From Pedobacter sp. B4-66 (GTDB lineage Bacteria; Bacteroidota; Bacteroidia; Sphingobacteriales; Sphingobacteriaceae), in the NCBI RefSeq assembly GCF_018492665.1, contig NZ_JAFVME010000001.1, forward strand, positions 868,001 to 932,000: a DNA stretch of 64,000 nt. Direction: 5' to 3'. Each line of letters starts with the position of its first letter. Positions within the stretch are counted from its first letter, which is position 1. A program made the translations under genes and the position numbers. Positions 48,539 through 57,300 of this stretch are shown in pieces. The notes under the pieces are model-generated. The model was given only the letters and a program-made list of their open reading frames with translations, searched no databases and had not been told where the DNA came from.

Positions 48539-49369
48539 ATGCAGTCATATATGATACAAAAGGGGCAATTTACAATAAAAGGAGCAAATGAAAAAACCAT
48601 ATTTGGTGATACTACATATGACGATAAAAATACAAACAATGGTACCATAATATTTGTTCACGGCTTTAAAGGCTTTAAAGATTGGGGTGCACACAACCTA
48701 ATTGCTGAGTGGTTTGCTAAAAATGGTTACCGTTATGTTAAGTTTAACCTTAGTCACAGCGGAGTAACCGCTCAAAATTTGAATGATGTAACGGATATGG
48801 AAGCCTTTGCTGAAAATACATTTAGCAAGGAGCTTTTTGATGTTGATCAGGTTGTTGACTATGTTTCGAGCACCTATCGGTCCTCCCCTATTTACTTGAT
48901 TGGACACAGCAGAGGTGGAGGATTATCAATAATAAAAGCTGCAAACGATGCCAGAATTAGTAAATTAATTACATGGTCATCAATAGCTGATTTTTCAAGC
49001 CTCTGGAAAAAAGAACAGGAAGAAGAATGGGTTAAAACAGGCAAAATCTATGTGGAAAATGCGCGCACAAAAGAAAAAATGCCTTTAAACAGCACTTTAT
49101 TGGATGATTTTAATAAACACGAAGATGAATTTAATATTCTTAATGCGGCCAAACGAATAAGCATTCCTTGGTTAATTTTGCATGGCGATGATGATGTAAA
49201 TGTGAAATTTAGTGTTGCACAACAATTGGCACAGAAACAACTAAGTGCAAAAATACAAAAGATTGAAGGAGCCAATCATGTTTATGGAGCATCACATCCC
49301 TACAAAGAGGTAAAACTACCTGTGCATTTCCAGCAGGTAGTAGAAAAAACGCTGCAATTTATTACTTAA
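48539..49369 (+). CDS. Alpha/beta hydrolase
   Basis: 276 residues of the alpha/beta-hydrolase fold. Nucleophile S124 in IGHSRGGG, acid D in ILHGDDDVNV (about 220) and H in GANHVYG (about 247) form the triad; HGFKGFKDW near 41 supplies the oxyanion hole. Substrate unknown; esterase or peptidase-like. No signal peptide. It is divergent from hemA and its last 8 bases overlap the end of the converging barrel gene. Confidence 0.88.
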   Translation: MQSYMIQKGQFTIKGANEKTIFGDTTYDDKNTNNGTIIFVHGFKGFKDWGAHNLIAEWFAKNGYRYVKFNLSHSGVTAQNLNDVTDMEAFAENTFSKELFDVDQVVDYVSSTYRSSPIYLIGHSRGGGLSIIKAANDARISKLITWSSIADFSSLWKKEQEEEWVKTGKIYVENARTKEKMPLNSTLLDDFNKHEDEFNILNAAKRISIPWLILHGDDDVNVKFSVAQQLAQKQLSAKIQKIEGANHVYGASHPYKEVKLPVHFQQVVEKTLQFIT

Positions 49370-50045
49370 AACTATACCCTATACCAGCAGTAAAACCTCT
49401 ATTCATTGTTTTAAATCCTTCAGGGTCACCGTAGCTAATGCTACTTAATCCTAAACTATAACCTCCATGAATATTAAACCCATTAGTCAGTTCGTAACCA
49501 CCAAGAAAATTTATACCTGCATCACCGAACTTTAAATGGGATCCTGGCTTATCGCCGAACACAATATTTTCTGAGGTTTTAACATCATTACTTCTATTTT
49601 CAGCTACAAGAGTACCTTTAAACTTAATCTTACCTGCAACTCCAACAGCAACATAAGGCCCTGCTCCCACAAAAAGCTTACCCATTTTACTTCTAATATT
49701 CACTAAAAAATTAACTGGAAGCTCAATATAAAATGGGTTCACAGTACCTACACCTTTCGCAGAGTATTGTGCATTATCGCTTACGTACACATCTTTTGTT
49801 TTTGAACCCTTTCCAATAAATAGTAAGCCTGGCTGTATAGATAAGACATCCCCAGCAGGTATATCAGCTGTTAGGCCTCCATAAAAAGATACGTTTCTCG
49901 AGATATCATCTCCGGAGCTTTCTGATTCGGACCCCCTAAAGGTTGTAGATGAAATACCGGCCTTAAACCCATATTTTACTTGTTGTGCGGATGCACCTAG
50001 CCCTAGTCCTCCTAAGACTACTAATGATAGCATTAATTTTTTCAC
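49362..50045 (-). CDS. Outer-membrane beta-barrel (PorT-like) protein
   Basis: 227 residues. Signal peptide ends ASAQQ near residue 22; the mature part has glycine/aromatic strands and ends in GIGYSFK as barrel proteins do. Family resembles the porin-like PF13568 barrels common in Bacteroidota. Function unknown. Stop overlaps the hydrolase gene end by 8 bases on the opposite strand. Confidence 0.8.
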   Translation of the reverse strand: MKKLMLSLVVLGGLGLGASAQQVKYGFKAGISSTTFRGSESESSGDDISRNVSFYGGLTADIPAGDVLSIQPGLLFIGKGSKTKDVYVSDNAQYSAKGVGTVNPFYIELPVNFLVNIRSKMGKLFVGAGPYVAVGVAGKIKFKGTLVAENRSNDVKTSENIVFGDKPGSHLKFGDAGINFLGGYELTNGFNIHGGYSLGLSSISYGDPEGFKTMNRGFTAGIGYSFK

Positions 50046-50136
50046 TATTTCAAGATTCGTTAATTTAAATACACTACGTATTTAGCAACGAAGATATCAC
50101 TTTAAAAAATATTTGCAAGTGAAACAAAATACCGAA

Positions 50137-50175
50137 TAAAAAAAAGCATGCTTTGTTGGAAGCATGCTTTTTTTT
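50137..50175. terminator. Terminator between DUF2911 gene and barrel gene
   Basis: 13-bp stem (50141-50153 with 50160-50172), 6-base loop, A-run before and T-run after. On the minus strand it ends the DUF2911 transcript 19 bases after its stop. Confidence 0.85.
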
Positions 50176-50193
50176 TACAAATTTCTTTACCGA

Positions 50194-50709
50194 CTATTTA
50201 ACAGTAAACGGCACTACTACACTACCCCACAAAAGGCTAACTTTCCCTGATTTTTCAATTTTAAAAGTCATTTTCTCTGTTGCCGAAGCTGCTTTACCAG
50301 GTTTTACTTTTACTGATAATGCATCATCTGCTGCATTGTATTCAGTGCCAGACTTATCCCATTTCTTGTTAAAAATGATAGTCCATTCATTTTCTCCAGG
50401 AATTGAATGCAAAGCGTATTTACCTTTAGGCAATGCTTTACCTTCAACTTTTACATCTTTACTTACTTCAAATATGGTAGCTTCATTAGCTCCTGTACGC
50501 CATACTTTTCCATAAGGGGCAATTTCGCCGCCAATTTTACGACCTTTAACTGAAGGTTGACTGTAATTAATACTTACAGTAGCTCCAGATGCAAGGGTTT
50601 CTTTTGCTGCTGCTGGTGGACTTGCTCTTTTGCTTTTATCTTCCTGAGCAGAACTAGTCATTGCGGTAAACAAACCGACAATTAATGTTAATACAAATAT
50701 TTTTTTCAT
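50194..50709 (-). CDS. DUF2911-family secreted protein
   Basis: 171 residues. Signal peptide ends SSAQ near residue 21. The mature part is a single beta-sandwich domain of the DUF2911 family with PYGKVWRTGANEATIF and the LPKGKYALHSIPGENEWTIIFN core. Periplasmic or outer-membrane-associated; function unknown. Single-gene unit ended by its own terminator. Confidence 0.82.
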   Translation of the reverse strand: MKKIFVLTLIVGLFTAMTSSAQEDKSKRASPPAAAKETLASGATVSINYSQPSVKGRKIGGEIAPYGKVWRTGANEATIFEVSKDVKVEGKALPKGKYALHSIPGENEWTIIFNKKWDKSGTEYNAADDALSVKVKPGKAASATEKMTFKIEKSGKVSLLWGSVVVPFTVK

Positions 50710-50780
50710 TCTATTAGGTTTTTATCCCCAAGATAAGAAAATAACTTTAATAAAATAAACACATTAAATAAAGGCTAATG

Positions 50781-52247
50781 TTAGTTGCTTTGAGTGTTCA
50801 TGTTGTGAAATTCGTGCATGGTATCCTTTAAATCAGCATAAAGCTTTTTATAGATAATAAAATTTCGAAGATAAATTTCCGTATTTGAAATGTTCGGCTT
50901 AATAGTCTTTAAATCAAATGCTAAAAAATCAGGGTAGTTAGCAATTAAACCAAGAGTTTTCATTGCTAATAATGCAGCACCGACAGCCGAAGCATCTTCA
51001 GTTTGTGTAATCACCACATCTTTCCCGGTAATGTCTGCCATTATCTGCATCCAGACTTCTGATTTTACAATTCCCCCACTGATATTAATCTGTTTAACTG
51101 GCGCAGAATTTTCTTCGACAGCAACAAGAACATCATACATGGCATAGCAAATTCCTTCCAGCACAGCTCTCGAAAAATGAGCTTTATCATGTGTTAATTT
51201 TGCCCCAAAAAACACACCACAGCTTTCGCTATCCCATATTGGAGCCCGATCTCCTGTAAGATATGGTAGAAATAGCAAACCATTACTCCCTGCTTTTATT
51301 GCTGCAATTTTTGCAAAAAGCTGTTCATAATCGTTTTCTTCTAATTCGTGTTTAATATTGTCTTTTAGCCACCATTGCAAAGCAATACCGCCGTTGTTTA
51401 TTGGGCCACCACATATAAAAGTTTGTTTATCCAGGATATAACTAAATGTCATTGCCTTTTCATTTGGTAAGGGTTTATCACTCGCTATTCTTACAGCACC
51501 GCTTGTGCCAATAGTCATAACAGCTATACCAGGCTTAATACCCCCACTCCCCAGATTGGCCATGCAACCATCACTTGCACCGATCACCACAGGCACACCC
51601 GACTCAATAAATTTCATATAATCCGTTGGCACAGGCTCAGAAAGCAATTTATCGTCTATTCCCGCTATACTCAGGGCATTTTTATTCCAAATTAATTGAT
51701 TGACATCAAACAAACCTGTACATGAGGCTATAGAATGATCTATCTTAAACTCTTTAAAAAGCTTGTACCAAACATATTCCTTTATAGAAATGAACTTATA
51801 CGTGAGTTTAAATAAATCAGGATCATTCTCCTTTAGCCAAATGATTTTGCATAAAGGCGACATAGCATGTATAGGTGTGCCAGTTGCTTTATAAATTGAC
51901 AAGCCAATTTCAGATTCCCTTAGTTCTTTAGCAATTTCGGCACTTCTGTTATCTGCCCAGGTTATCACTGGAGCCAGTGCGGTACCATTTTTATCAACTG
52001 GTATAAGGCTATGCATTGCACTGCTAAGACCTATTACTTTTGGCAGATTGCCAACTTCAGCAATCATCTCATCCATACTTTTCTTAAAAGCATCCCAAAT
52101 TTCTTCTGGATTCTGTTCATGAAACCCAGGCTTTGGCGAGTTAAAAGAATAATAATGCTGAACAGCCCCAAACGACTTACCTTCAAGATCGACAACTACA
52201 GCCTTTACACTCCCTGTACCCATGTCTATCCCTATAACATAATCCAT
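50781..52247 (-). CDS. FGGY-family carbohydrate kinase (gluconokinase-like)
   Basis: 488 residues, the two-domain FGGY fold: ATP-binding start MDYVIGIDMGTGSVK, TGDRAPIWD (active-site region) and ISGGIVKSEVWMQIMADI near the C-terminus. The closest resemblance is to FGGY gluconokinases and xylulokinases, which phosphorylate gluconate or xylulose. No sugar dehydrogenase or transporter sits beside it, so substrate is not settled. It follows the propeller lipoprotein by 26 bases on the same strand. Confidence 0.82.
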   Translation of the reverse strand: MDYVIGIDMGTGSVKAVVVDLEGKSFGAVQHYYSFNSPKPGFHEQNPEEIWDAFKKSMDEMIAEVGNLPKVIGLSSAMHSLIPVDKNGTALAPVITWADNRSAEIAKELRESEIGLSIYKATGTPIHAMSPLCKIIWLKENDPDLFKLTYKFISIKEYVWYKLFKEFKIDHSIASCTGLFDVNQLIWNKNALSIAGIDDKLLSEPVPTDYMKFIESGVPVVIGASDGCMANLGSGGIKPGIAVMTIGTSGAVRIASDKPLPNEKAMTFSYILDKQTFICGGPINNGGIALQWWLKDNIKHELEENDYEQLFAKIAAIKAGSNGLLFLPYLTGDRAPIWDSESCGVFFGAKLTHDKAHFSRAVLEGICYAMYDVLVAVEENSAPVKQINISGGIVKSEVWMQIMADITGKDVVITQTEDASAVGAALLAMKTLGLIANYPDFLAFDLKTIKPNISNTEIYLRNFIIYKKLYADLKDTMHEFHNMNTQSN

Positions 52248-52273
52248 AATGACAATTTAATACTGCAAGATAA

Positions 52274-53275
52274 TCAATCTCTATAAACAACGAGACCTCC
52301 ATAAATAGTACCCAACCATTTACTTCCCTTTCTATCAATTGCCATACATTTAATAGGAGAATCTGTATCAGGTGAGGATAAAACAGCTCCATTTTTATCA
52401 CCAAATTGATAAAGATCAAATCCGCCAACCCAAATTCTATCGTTATCTATTGCTATAACATTTAGGCCCCTTGCCATTTCTGGACCAGCAACCTCATACC
52501 ATATCGTACTATTAAAGCGAATTACCGATTTCTCAGCTGTACCTGTTAATGCAACTAGCACTTGATTCTGCTTATCTATAGCTAAACTATAGGGGAAAGC
52601 AGACCTATAACCAAGTTCATCTAACTTAAAAGTAGTCCAGCCATTCCCATCAAATTTTCTAATTCTCCCTTTAAATGCGAAATGATTAAAGGTCCCTAAC
52701 CATAGGGTACCATTACGATCTACTTCCATATCGTATATTGCTTCGTCGCCCAATTCATCGTACGCCCTCCAATTGTTCTGTTCATCTATACTTACCAAAC
52801 CATTGGCTGTTGCTATCCACGTAATTTTTCGAACTGAATCATAGGTCATACAACTAATACGCTCATCAGGCAGAGAACTATTGTCCTTTTTATAAACAGT
52901 CCATTTCTGATCATGATATTTAGCCAATCCTTTATCAGTCCCGATCCAAACTACCCCATTATTTTCTGTTAAAACTGATGTAATATAAGACGAAGGGAGG
53001 GGAGAATTCTGGATATCAAAAACCATCCAATTACTGCCTTCCATTCTAGTCAAACCCTTAGCCGTACCTACCCACTTAACATTATCGTTATCTATAGAAA
53101 GAGCATTTATCTGATTATCGGCTATTTTAGAGTTCGATGTATTATAAACTCCCCAACCCTTTGGAGTTTCAAAGCCACCATCATCAACTACATCCGGATC
53201 AGCTACTAAACTCTTCTTTTTACACCCACTCAACAAAAGTGAAAGGATCAAAATAGAGCTTAATAGCCATTTCAT
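52274..53275 (-). CDS. Two-component-regulator-type beta-propeller lipoprotein
   Basis: 333 residues. Lipobox LLSGC with C18. The body consists of repeated blades with WIGTDKGLAKY, WIATANGLVSI and WLGTFNHF, spaced about 45 residues, as in the reg_prop sensor portion of hybrid two-component systems. Here it is free-standing, without kinase or membrane helix. It may bind a glycan or signal at the envelope. Operon partner is the FGGY kinase. Confidence 0.82.
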   Translation of the reverse strand: MKWLLSSILILSLLLSGCKKKSLVADPDVVDDGGFETPKGWGVYNTSNSKIADNQINALSIDNDNVKWVGTAKGLTRMEGSNWMVFDIQNSPLPSSYITSVLTENNGVVWIGTDKGLAKYHDQKWTVYKKDNSSLPDERISCMTYDSVRKITWIATANGLVSIDEQNNWRAYDELGDEAIYDMEVDRNGTLWLGTFNHFAFKGRIRKFDGNGWTTFKLDELGYRSAFPYSLAIDKQNQVLVALTGTAEKSVIRFNSTIWYEVAGPEMARGLNVIAIDNDRIWVGGFDLYQFGDKNGAVLSSPDTDSPIKCMAIDRKGSKWLGTIYGGLVVYRD

Positions 53276-53498
53276 AAATACCGGATTTTATGTTTTTCTG
53301 ATAAAATGCATTAGGCAAAATTAGACAACCTGGTTTTCAATAAATATGCAGATAAAATCAATATTTCATAAAAGATCACTAGACTCCGGTAACATCAAAT
53401 ACTCATTTTTATGAGTAAATACCATCATGTCAACGCTTGGCATTCAAACCATTTTCAATTTTGTTTGTTAATCTTAAGTACATTAAAATTTAAATCAA

Positions 53499-53684
53499 AT
53501 GGGATTATTTAAAACTGCACTAATAGGAGCCGCCGTATACGGGATAGTTAAATATGTAACTAAAAAAGACACCAACGGCCGTTCAATAGTTGATGACATT
53601 AAAGAAAAAGCACCCGAATGGATGGAAAAAGCTAAAAACTTAAAAGACGAATTAAAAGTAGAGCTTGAAAAGCAACGGCACTAA
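53499..53684 (+). CDS. Small YtxH-like membrane protein
   Basis: 61 residues. A hydrophobic N-terminal stretch with small residues (KTALIGAAVYGIVKYV) and a charged amphipathic helix (APEWMEKAKNLKDELK), the plan of YtxH-type stress proteins. Function unknown. Its stop lies 2 bases from the stop of a small minus-strand gene. Confidence 0.7.
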   Translation: MGLFKTALIGAAVYGIVKYVTKKDTNGRSIVDDIKEKAPEWMEKAKNLKDELKVELEKQRH

Positions 53685-53686
53685 CT

Positions 53687-53833
53687 TTACTTAGTTTTTT
53701 GAGGTACCCAAATAAAATAAACCGGAACTTTCTTAATGTCCTTGGGCATCCCTGTAGATGATTTTCTCCAGCGTTTTTGCAATTCCGATGCAGATAGAGC
53801 CCTAAATTCCGGCGTTATTGATATACCCTTCAT
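53687..53833 (-). CDS. Small basic protein, 48 aa, unknown function
   Basis: ATG at 53833 to TAA at 53687-53689. The peptide begins MKGISITPEFRAL, has a basic centre (LQKRWRK, MPKDIKKVPVY) and ends IWVPQKTK. Composition and the well-formed helix-strand pattern look like a real gene. A 10-bp palindrome lies 25 bases before the start and could be its control site. I do not recognise the family. Converges on the YtxH-like gene with a 2-base gap. Confidence 0.5.
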   Translation of the reverse strand: MKGISITPEFRALSASELQKRWRKSSTGMPKDIKKVPVYFIWVPQKTK

Positions 53834-53857
53834 AAATCAGTAAAATTATATTTATTA

Positions 53858-53882
53858 AAATTACTAATATTTTTAGTAATTT
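53858..53882. promoter_or_regulatory. 10-bp palindrome, operator-like
   Basis: AAATTACTAA (53858-53867), 5-base spacer TATTT, TTAGTAATTT (53873-53882). Perfect dyad between the 48-residue gene and the arsenic operon. It does not match the ArsR sites downstream. Confidence 0.45.
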
Positions 53883-54004
53883 AAAAGCGTAATTTTCAAT
53901 ATCCTGATAATTAATCCTTACAGCTTTCGAATAAGCCCGCCATCCGATGAGAACAAGTGCACAGTCTTAGAAATGTCAGGATACGCTAATTTATTTAAAA
54001 AGAT

Positions 54005-54039
54005 TTTGTTTCGAACTCAATACATCGTAATATTGCGAT
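54005..54039 (+). promoter_or_regulatory. arsR promoter overlapped by ArsR operator-like palindrome
   Basis: TTTG (54005-54008), 19 bases, TAATATTG (54028-54035, seven of eight TAnnTTTG positions). The 16-base imperfect dyad ATCGTAATATTGCGAT (54024-54039) covers the -7 box and ends 8 bases before the arsR ATG. A near copy occurs at 54396. Binding by ArsR here would block RNA polymerase. Confidence 0.6.
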
Positions 54040-54047
54040 ACATAATT

Positions 54048-54377
54048 ATGGGACTTACAAAAACAGAAATATTTACTGAAGAACAAAACCGCTTAGCGGT
54101 GATGCTAAAAGCTATGGCCCACCCTGCCCGCATTGCTATTTTGCAGCAAATTATTAAAACCAATGCCTGCATCTGTGGAGATTTAGTTGAAGAACTTGGG
54201 CTTGCACAGGCCACTATCTCTCAGCATTTAAAAGAACTGAAAACTGCAGGCATTATTCAGGGCACAATTGAAGGCGTGAGTGTCTGTTACTGCATCAATC
54301 CAACAGTATGGAATGAACTTCAACAACAACTATCCGGGTTCTTTTCAACCTATGAATTAAAGACAAACTGCTGTTAA
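54048..54377 (+). CDS. arsR: ArsR-family transcriptional repressor
   Basis: 109 residues from MGLTKTEIF; an upstream frame from 53973 is rejected because it would run through the promoter and operator. Winged-helix domain (MLKAMAHPARIAIL, ATISQHLKELKTAGII). C41 and C43 in NACICGDL occupy the usual As(III)-binding place in helix 3, and C80/C82 and C108/C109 may add ligands. It would repress the operon until arsenite binds. Followed by the DUF6428-like gene. Confidence 0.9.
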   Translation: MGLTKTEIFTEEQNRLAVMLKAMAHPARIAILQQIIKTNACICGDLVEELGLAQATISQHLKELKTAGIIQGTIEGVSVCYCINPTVWNELQQQLSGFFSTYELKTNCC

Positions 54378-54395
54378 AAAAATTTGCACCAATCA

Positions 54396-54411
54396 ATCGT
54401 AATATTACAAT
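54396..54411 (+). promoter_or_regulatory. Second ArsR operator-like site
   Basis: ATCGTAATATTACAAT matches the first site at 13 of 16 positions, including the central AATATT. It lies between arsR and the next gene, 22 bases before that start. Confidence 0.5.
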
Positions 54412-54432
54412 TAAATATTTAAATAAATTATC

Positions 54433-55002
54433 ATGAATACAACTGAATTAATCAACTGGCAAACATTTAAAAGTAAGCTAAAGGAAAACCCAGAGCTTAC
54501 TTTACAATTTCAGTACGCAGAAGATAAGTGGGTTGATGCTTCTTATCATATCACTGAAATTAAACAAGCTCCCATTGTATCTGTGGATTGCGGGGGTGTT
54601 ATGAACACATGGACAGAAATTATAGTTCAACTTTGGGAACCATCCGTAAGAGATAGCGAAAGAGCAATGCAGGTTAAAAAAGCGCTTTCTATTGTTGAAC
54701 TTGTCGAAAAAAGCTTACCATTGAATCCACTGGCAATAGTAAAGATAGAATTCGGAAATTCTCAATTTGATACCCGTCAGATGTACCCAGGAGAATTTAT
54801 CATAGATAACGGAAACTTTATTGTCAACCTAAGTCCTGATTTTACCCAATGCAAAGCCATCAACAGAGGCGGAAGTTGTGGCACAACAGAAACAGGTGAA
54901 GAATGCTGTACTCCAGCTACTAAAGAAGAAAAACCAAAAATACAATTGATAAACTTTGCTGCTGAAGGTGCCACTTGCACTCCAGGTAGCGGTTGCTGCT
55001 AA
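54433..55002 (+). CDS. DUF6428-like protein with Cys-rich tail, arsenic operon
   Basis: 189 residues. N-terminal 140 residues form an alpha/beta domain with an early SVDCGGVMNTW motif; the last 50 hold seven or eight cysteines (RGGSCG, EECCTP, ATCTPGSGCC). It resembles the DUF6428 family, found in ars operons of this phylum; the family name is from memory. The Cys pairs suggest As(III) binding or delivery. It sits between arsR and arsC; the stop is 8 bases before the arsC start. Confidence 0.7.
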   Translation: MNTTELINWQTFKSKLKENPELTLQFQYAEDKWVDASYHITEIKQAPIVSVDCGGVMNTWTEIIVQLWEPSVRDSERAMQVKKALSIVELVEKSLPLNPLAIVKIEFGNSQFDTRQMYPGEFIIDNGNFIVNLSPDFTQCKAINRGGSCGTTETGEECCTPATKEEKPKIQLINFAAEGATCTPGSGCC

Positions 55003-55010
55003 TTAAAAAT

Positions 55011-55424
55011 ATGAAAAAGATACTTGTATTATGTACCGGCAACAGTTGCCGAAGCCAGATTGCTGAAGGCTACTTAAGATACTTTGCAAATAACAACGCA
55101 GAGATTTATAGTGCCGGAATAGAAACACATGGTGTAAATCCGAAAGCCATCGAGACCATGAAGGAAGATGGCATCGATATCTCATCACACACCTCCAACA
55201 ACATCAATGAGTACATGGATATTGATTTTGATTACGTGATCACAGTGTGCGATAATGCTAAAGAAAGTTGTCCTTACTTTCCGACCAAAGCTCAGAAATT
55301 CCATTACAACTTCCCTGATCCGGCTAAAGCAATAGGAACTGACGAGGAAATCAAGGTGCAATTCAGAACTGTAAGAGAGATAATCAAACAGTACTCACAA
55401 GATTTTATAAAAACAAATATCTAA
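55011..55424 (+). CDS. arsC: Arsenate reductase (thioredoxin-coupled, LMW-phosphatase type)
   Basis: 137 residues from MKKILVLC; an upstream ATG at 54993 is inside the preceding gene and unlikely. P-loop C8-TGNS-C13-R14 has the C-x5-R signature. Further cysteines lie in the VCDNAKESCPYFP segment, and the DP pair in NFPDPAK supplies the general acid. It reduces arsenate to arsenite, which the neighbouring pump exports. Close spacing on both sides. Confidence 0.93.
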   Translation: MKKILVLCTGNSCRSQIAEGYLRYFANNNAEIYSAGIETHGVNPKAIETMKEDGIDISSHTSNNINEYMDIDFDYVITVCDNAKESCPYFPTKAQKFHYNFPDPAKAIGTDEEIKVQFRTVREIIKQYSQDFIKTNI

Positions 55425-55430
55425 TTATCA

Positions 55431-56492
55431 ATGTCCGCTACGAATTGCTTCCCGGCAACGGAAAGAAGAAAATTAAGCTTCCTCGACCGCTACTTAACTT
55501 TATGGATATTCCTTGCTATGGCTGTTGGTATTGGAATAGGATATTTGTTTCCATCTTCATCTACCCTTATCAATTCATTTTCCAGCGGGACTACAAATAT
55601 TCCGCTGGCCATCGGATTGATACTCATGATGTATCCTCCCCTGGCCAAAGTTAAATATGAAAACATGGGTAGGGTATTTAAAGACACTAAAGTGCTCTCG
55701 TTATCTTTGGTATTAAACTGGATTATAGGACCGATCCTGATGTTTATTTTAGCTATCGTTTTTTTACACGATTATCCAGAATACATGGTGGGCTTAATCC
55801 TTATTGGCCTTGCCAGATGCATTGCGATGGTGGTTGTATGGAATGAACTTGCTGAAGGTGACAGAGAATATGCCGCTGGTCTGATTGCCTTAAACAGCAT
55901 TTTCCAGGTTTTACTATACAGCGTATTCGCTTATATCTTTATCACTGTTTTGCCTCCTTTATTTGGATTAAAAGGACTAGAAGTTAATATCACTATTGGA
56001 CAGATTGCCGAAAGCGTAGCTATTTATCTCGGGATACCTTTTGCAATGGGTCTGATAACCCGCTATGCATTAATAAAACTAAAAGGGGAAATCTGGTTTC
56101 AGACCAAATTTGTCCCGCTCATCTCCCCCATTACACTTATTGCATTGTTATTCACAATTGTGATCATGTTTAGTTTAAAGGGTGATCTGATCATAAAGAT
56201 CCCTATGGATGTACTACGAATAGCAATGCCATTAGTTATCTATTTTGTTATCATGTTCATCTTTAGCTTTCTTATGGGCAAATATCTGGGTGCTGATTAT
56301 GCTAAAAATACAGCGATTGCATTTACTGCAACGGGCAATAATTTTGAACTGGCAATAGCTGTCGCAATTGGAGTTTTCGGTATTAATTCCGGACAAGCAT
56401 TTACAGGAGTAATAGGGCCATTAGTTGAGGTCCCGGCTCTTATTGCATTGGTAAATGTTGCTTTTTGGTTTAGGAACAAGTATTACACATAA
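55431..56492 (+). CDS. acr3: Arsenite efflux pump, ACR3 family
   Basis: 353 residues, ten predicted membrane helices. C130 in [18 protein letters not shown] is the conserved ACR3 cysteine, and the late [16 protein letters not shown] motif is present. It exports As(III) driven by proton motive force at the inner membrane. The gene starts 6 bases after arsC and ends against the converging DeoR gene. Confidence 0.94.
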   Translation: MSATNCFPATERRKLSFLDRYLTLWIFLAMAVGIGIGYLFPSSSTLINSFSSGTTNIPLAIGLILMMYPPLAKVKYENMGRVFKDTKVLSLSLVLNWIIGPILMFILAIVFLHDYPEYMVGLILIGLARCIAMVVVWNELAEGDREYAAGLIALNSIFQVLLYSVFAYIFITVLPPLFGLKGLEVNITIGQIAESVAIYLGIPFAMGLITRYALIKLKGEIWFQTKFVPLISPITLIALLFTIVIMFSLKGDLIIKIPMDVLRIAMPLVIYFVIMFIFSFLMGKYLGADYAKNTAIAFTATGNNFELAIAVAIGVFGINSGQAFTGVIGPLVEVPALIALVNVAFWFRNKYYT

Positions 56493-56493
56493 A

Positions 56494-57249
56494 CTATTGC
56501 AACACCTTCACCCCTTCCTCCTCAATTTCCTTTTTCAGGTTAGGTTCCAGTTGAGTATCAGTAATTAAAAAGTCTATTGCTTTTAGTGTCTCAAATTTAA
56601 CATAGGCATCTTTTCCAATCTTTGAAGAGTCGGTAAGTAAATAAACCCGCTCTGCATTCCTCAGAAAAGCCTTTGTTATTTGAGACTCCTTCTCACTATG
56701 AGCTGTTAAACCATTTTTTACGGATATACCATCCACCCCTACAAAAGCCTTCGTAGCATGATAGGTATCGATGTGCTGAACTGCCATATCCCCATGTACA
56801 GCCCTACGTTCTTTATCCAGCTCACCTCCAATCAGATTAATGCTAATGCCAGGCGTATCTACTAGTTCAGCGACTATTGGCAGAGAATTGGTAATGATCT
56901 TTAGTCTGCTAAGCTTCTTTAAATGGGCGCACATTGCAAATACTGTACTTCCACAATCCATAAATATCGTATCTCCATCTACCACATTCGCAGCTGCCAC
57001 TTTACCTATTTCTTGCTTGCTCTCTACGTTGGCAGTTTGTTTTTTATTGAATGCAACCAATGGCAGATTGTCCAGTTTCATTGCACCTCCATGTGTTCGC
57101 TGCAACACACCTTCTTCAGAAAGATCTTGCAAATCCCTTCTAACTGTTGCCGGAGATATTGATAATTTCTCAGAGATCTCCATTACAGATAATGAATCAA
57201 ACTCATCAAGTATCATTAAAATCTTTTTCTTTCTTTCCAGAAAACTCAT
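56494..57249 (-). CDS. DeoR-family transcriptional regulator
   Basis: 251 residues. N-terminal winged helix (VMEISEKLSISPATVRRDLQDL) and C-terminal DeoR sensor domain (MDCGSTVFAM, LTDSSKIG) that binds a sugar phosphate. It is divergent from the Nudix gene with only 51 bases between the starts, so it may control it. Targets unknown. Confidence 0.92.
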   Translation of the reverse strand: MSFLERKKKILMILDEFDSLSVMEISEKLSISPATVRRDLQDLSEEGVLQRTHGGAMKLDNLPLVAFNKKQTANVESKQEIGKVAAANVVDGDTIFMDCGSTVFAMCAHLKKLSRLKIITNSLPIVAELVDTPGISINLIGGELDKERRAVHGDMAVQHIDTYHATKAFVGVDGISVKNGLTAHSEKESQITKAFLRNAERVYLLTDSSKIGKDAYVKFETLKAIDFLITDTQLEPNLKKEIEEEGVKVLQ

Positions 57250-57300
57250 ATTAATAAATTACATTTGATCAAAAATAATCATTACCAATCACAATCAGTC

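Noticed and set aside
53973..54047. N-terminal extension of ArsR
   Set aside because: It would place promoter and operator inside the coding sequence and has no match to the ArsR fold.
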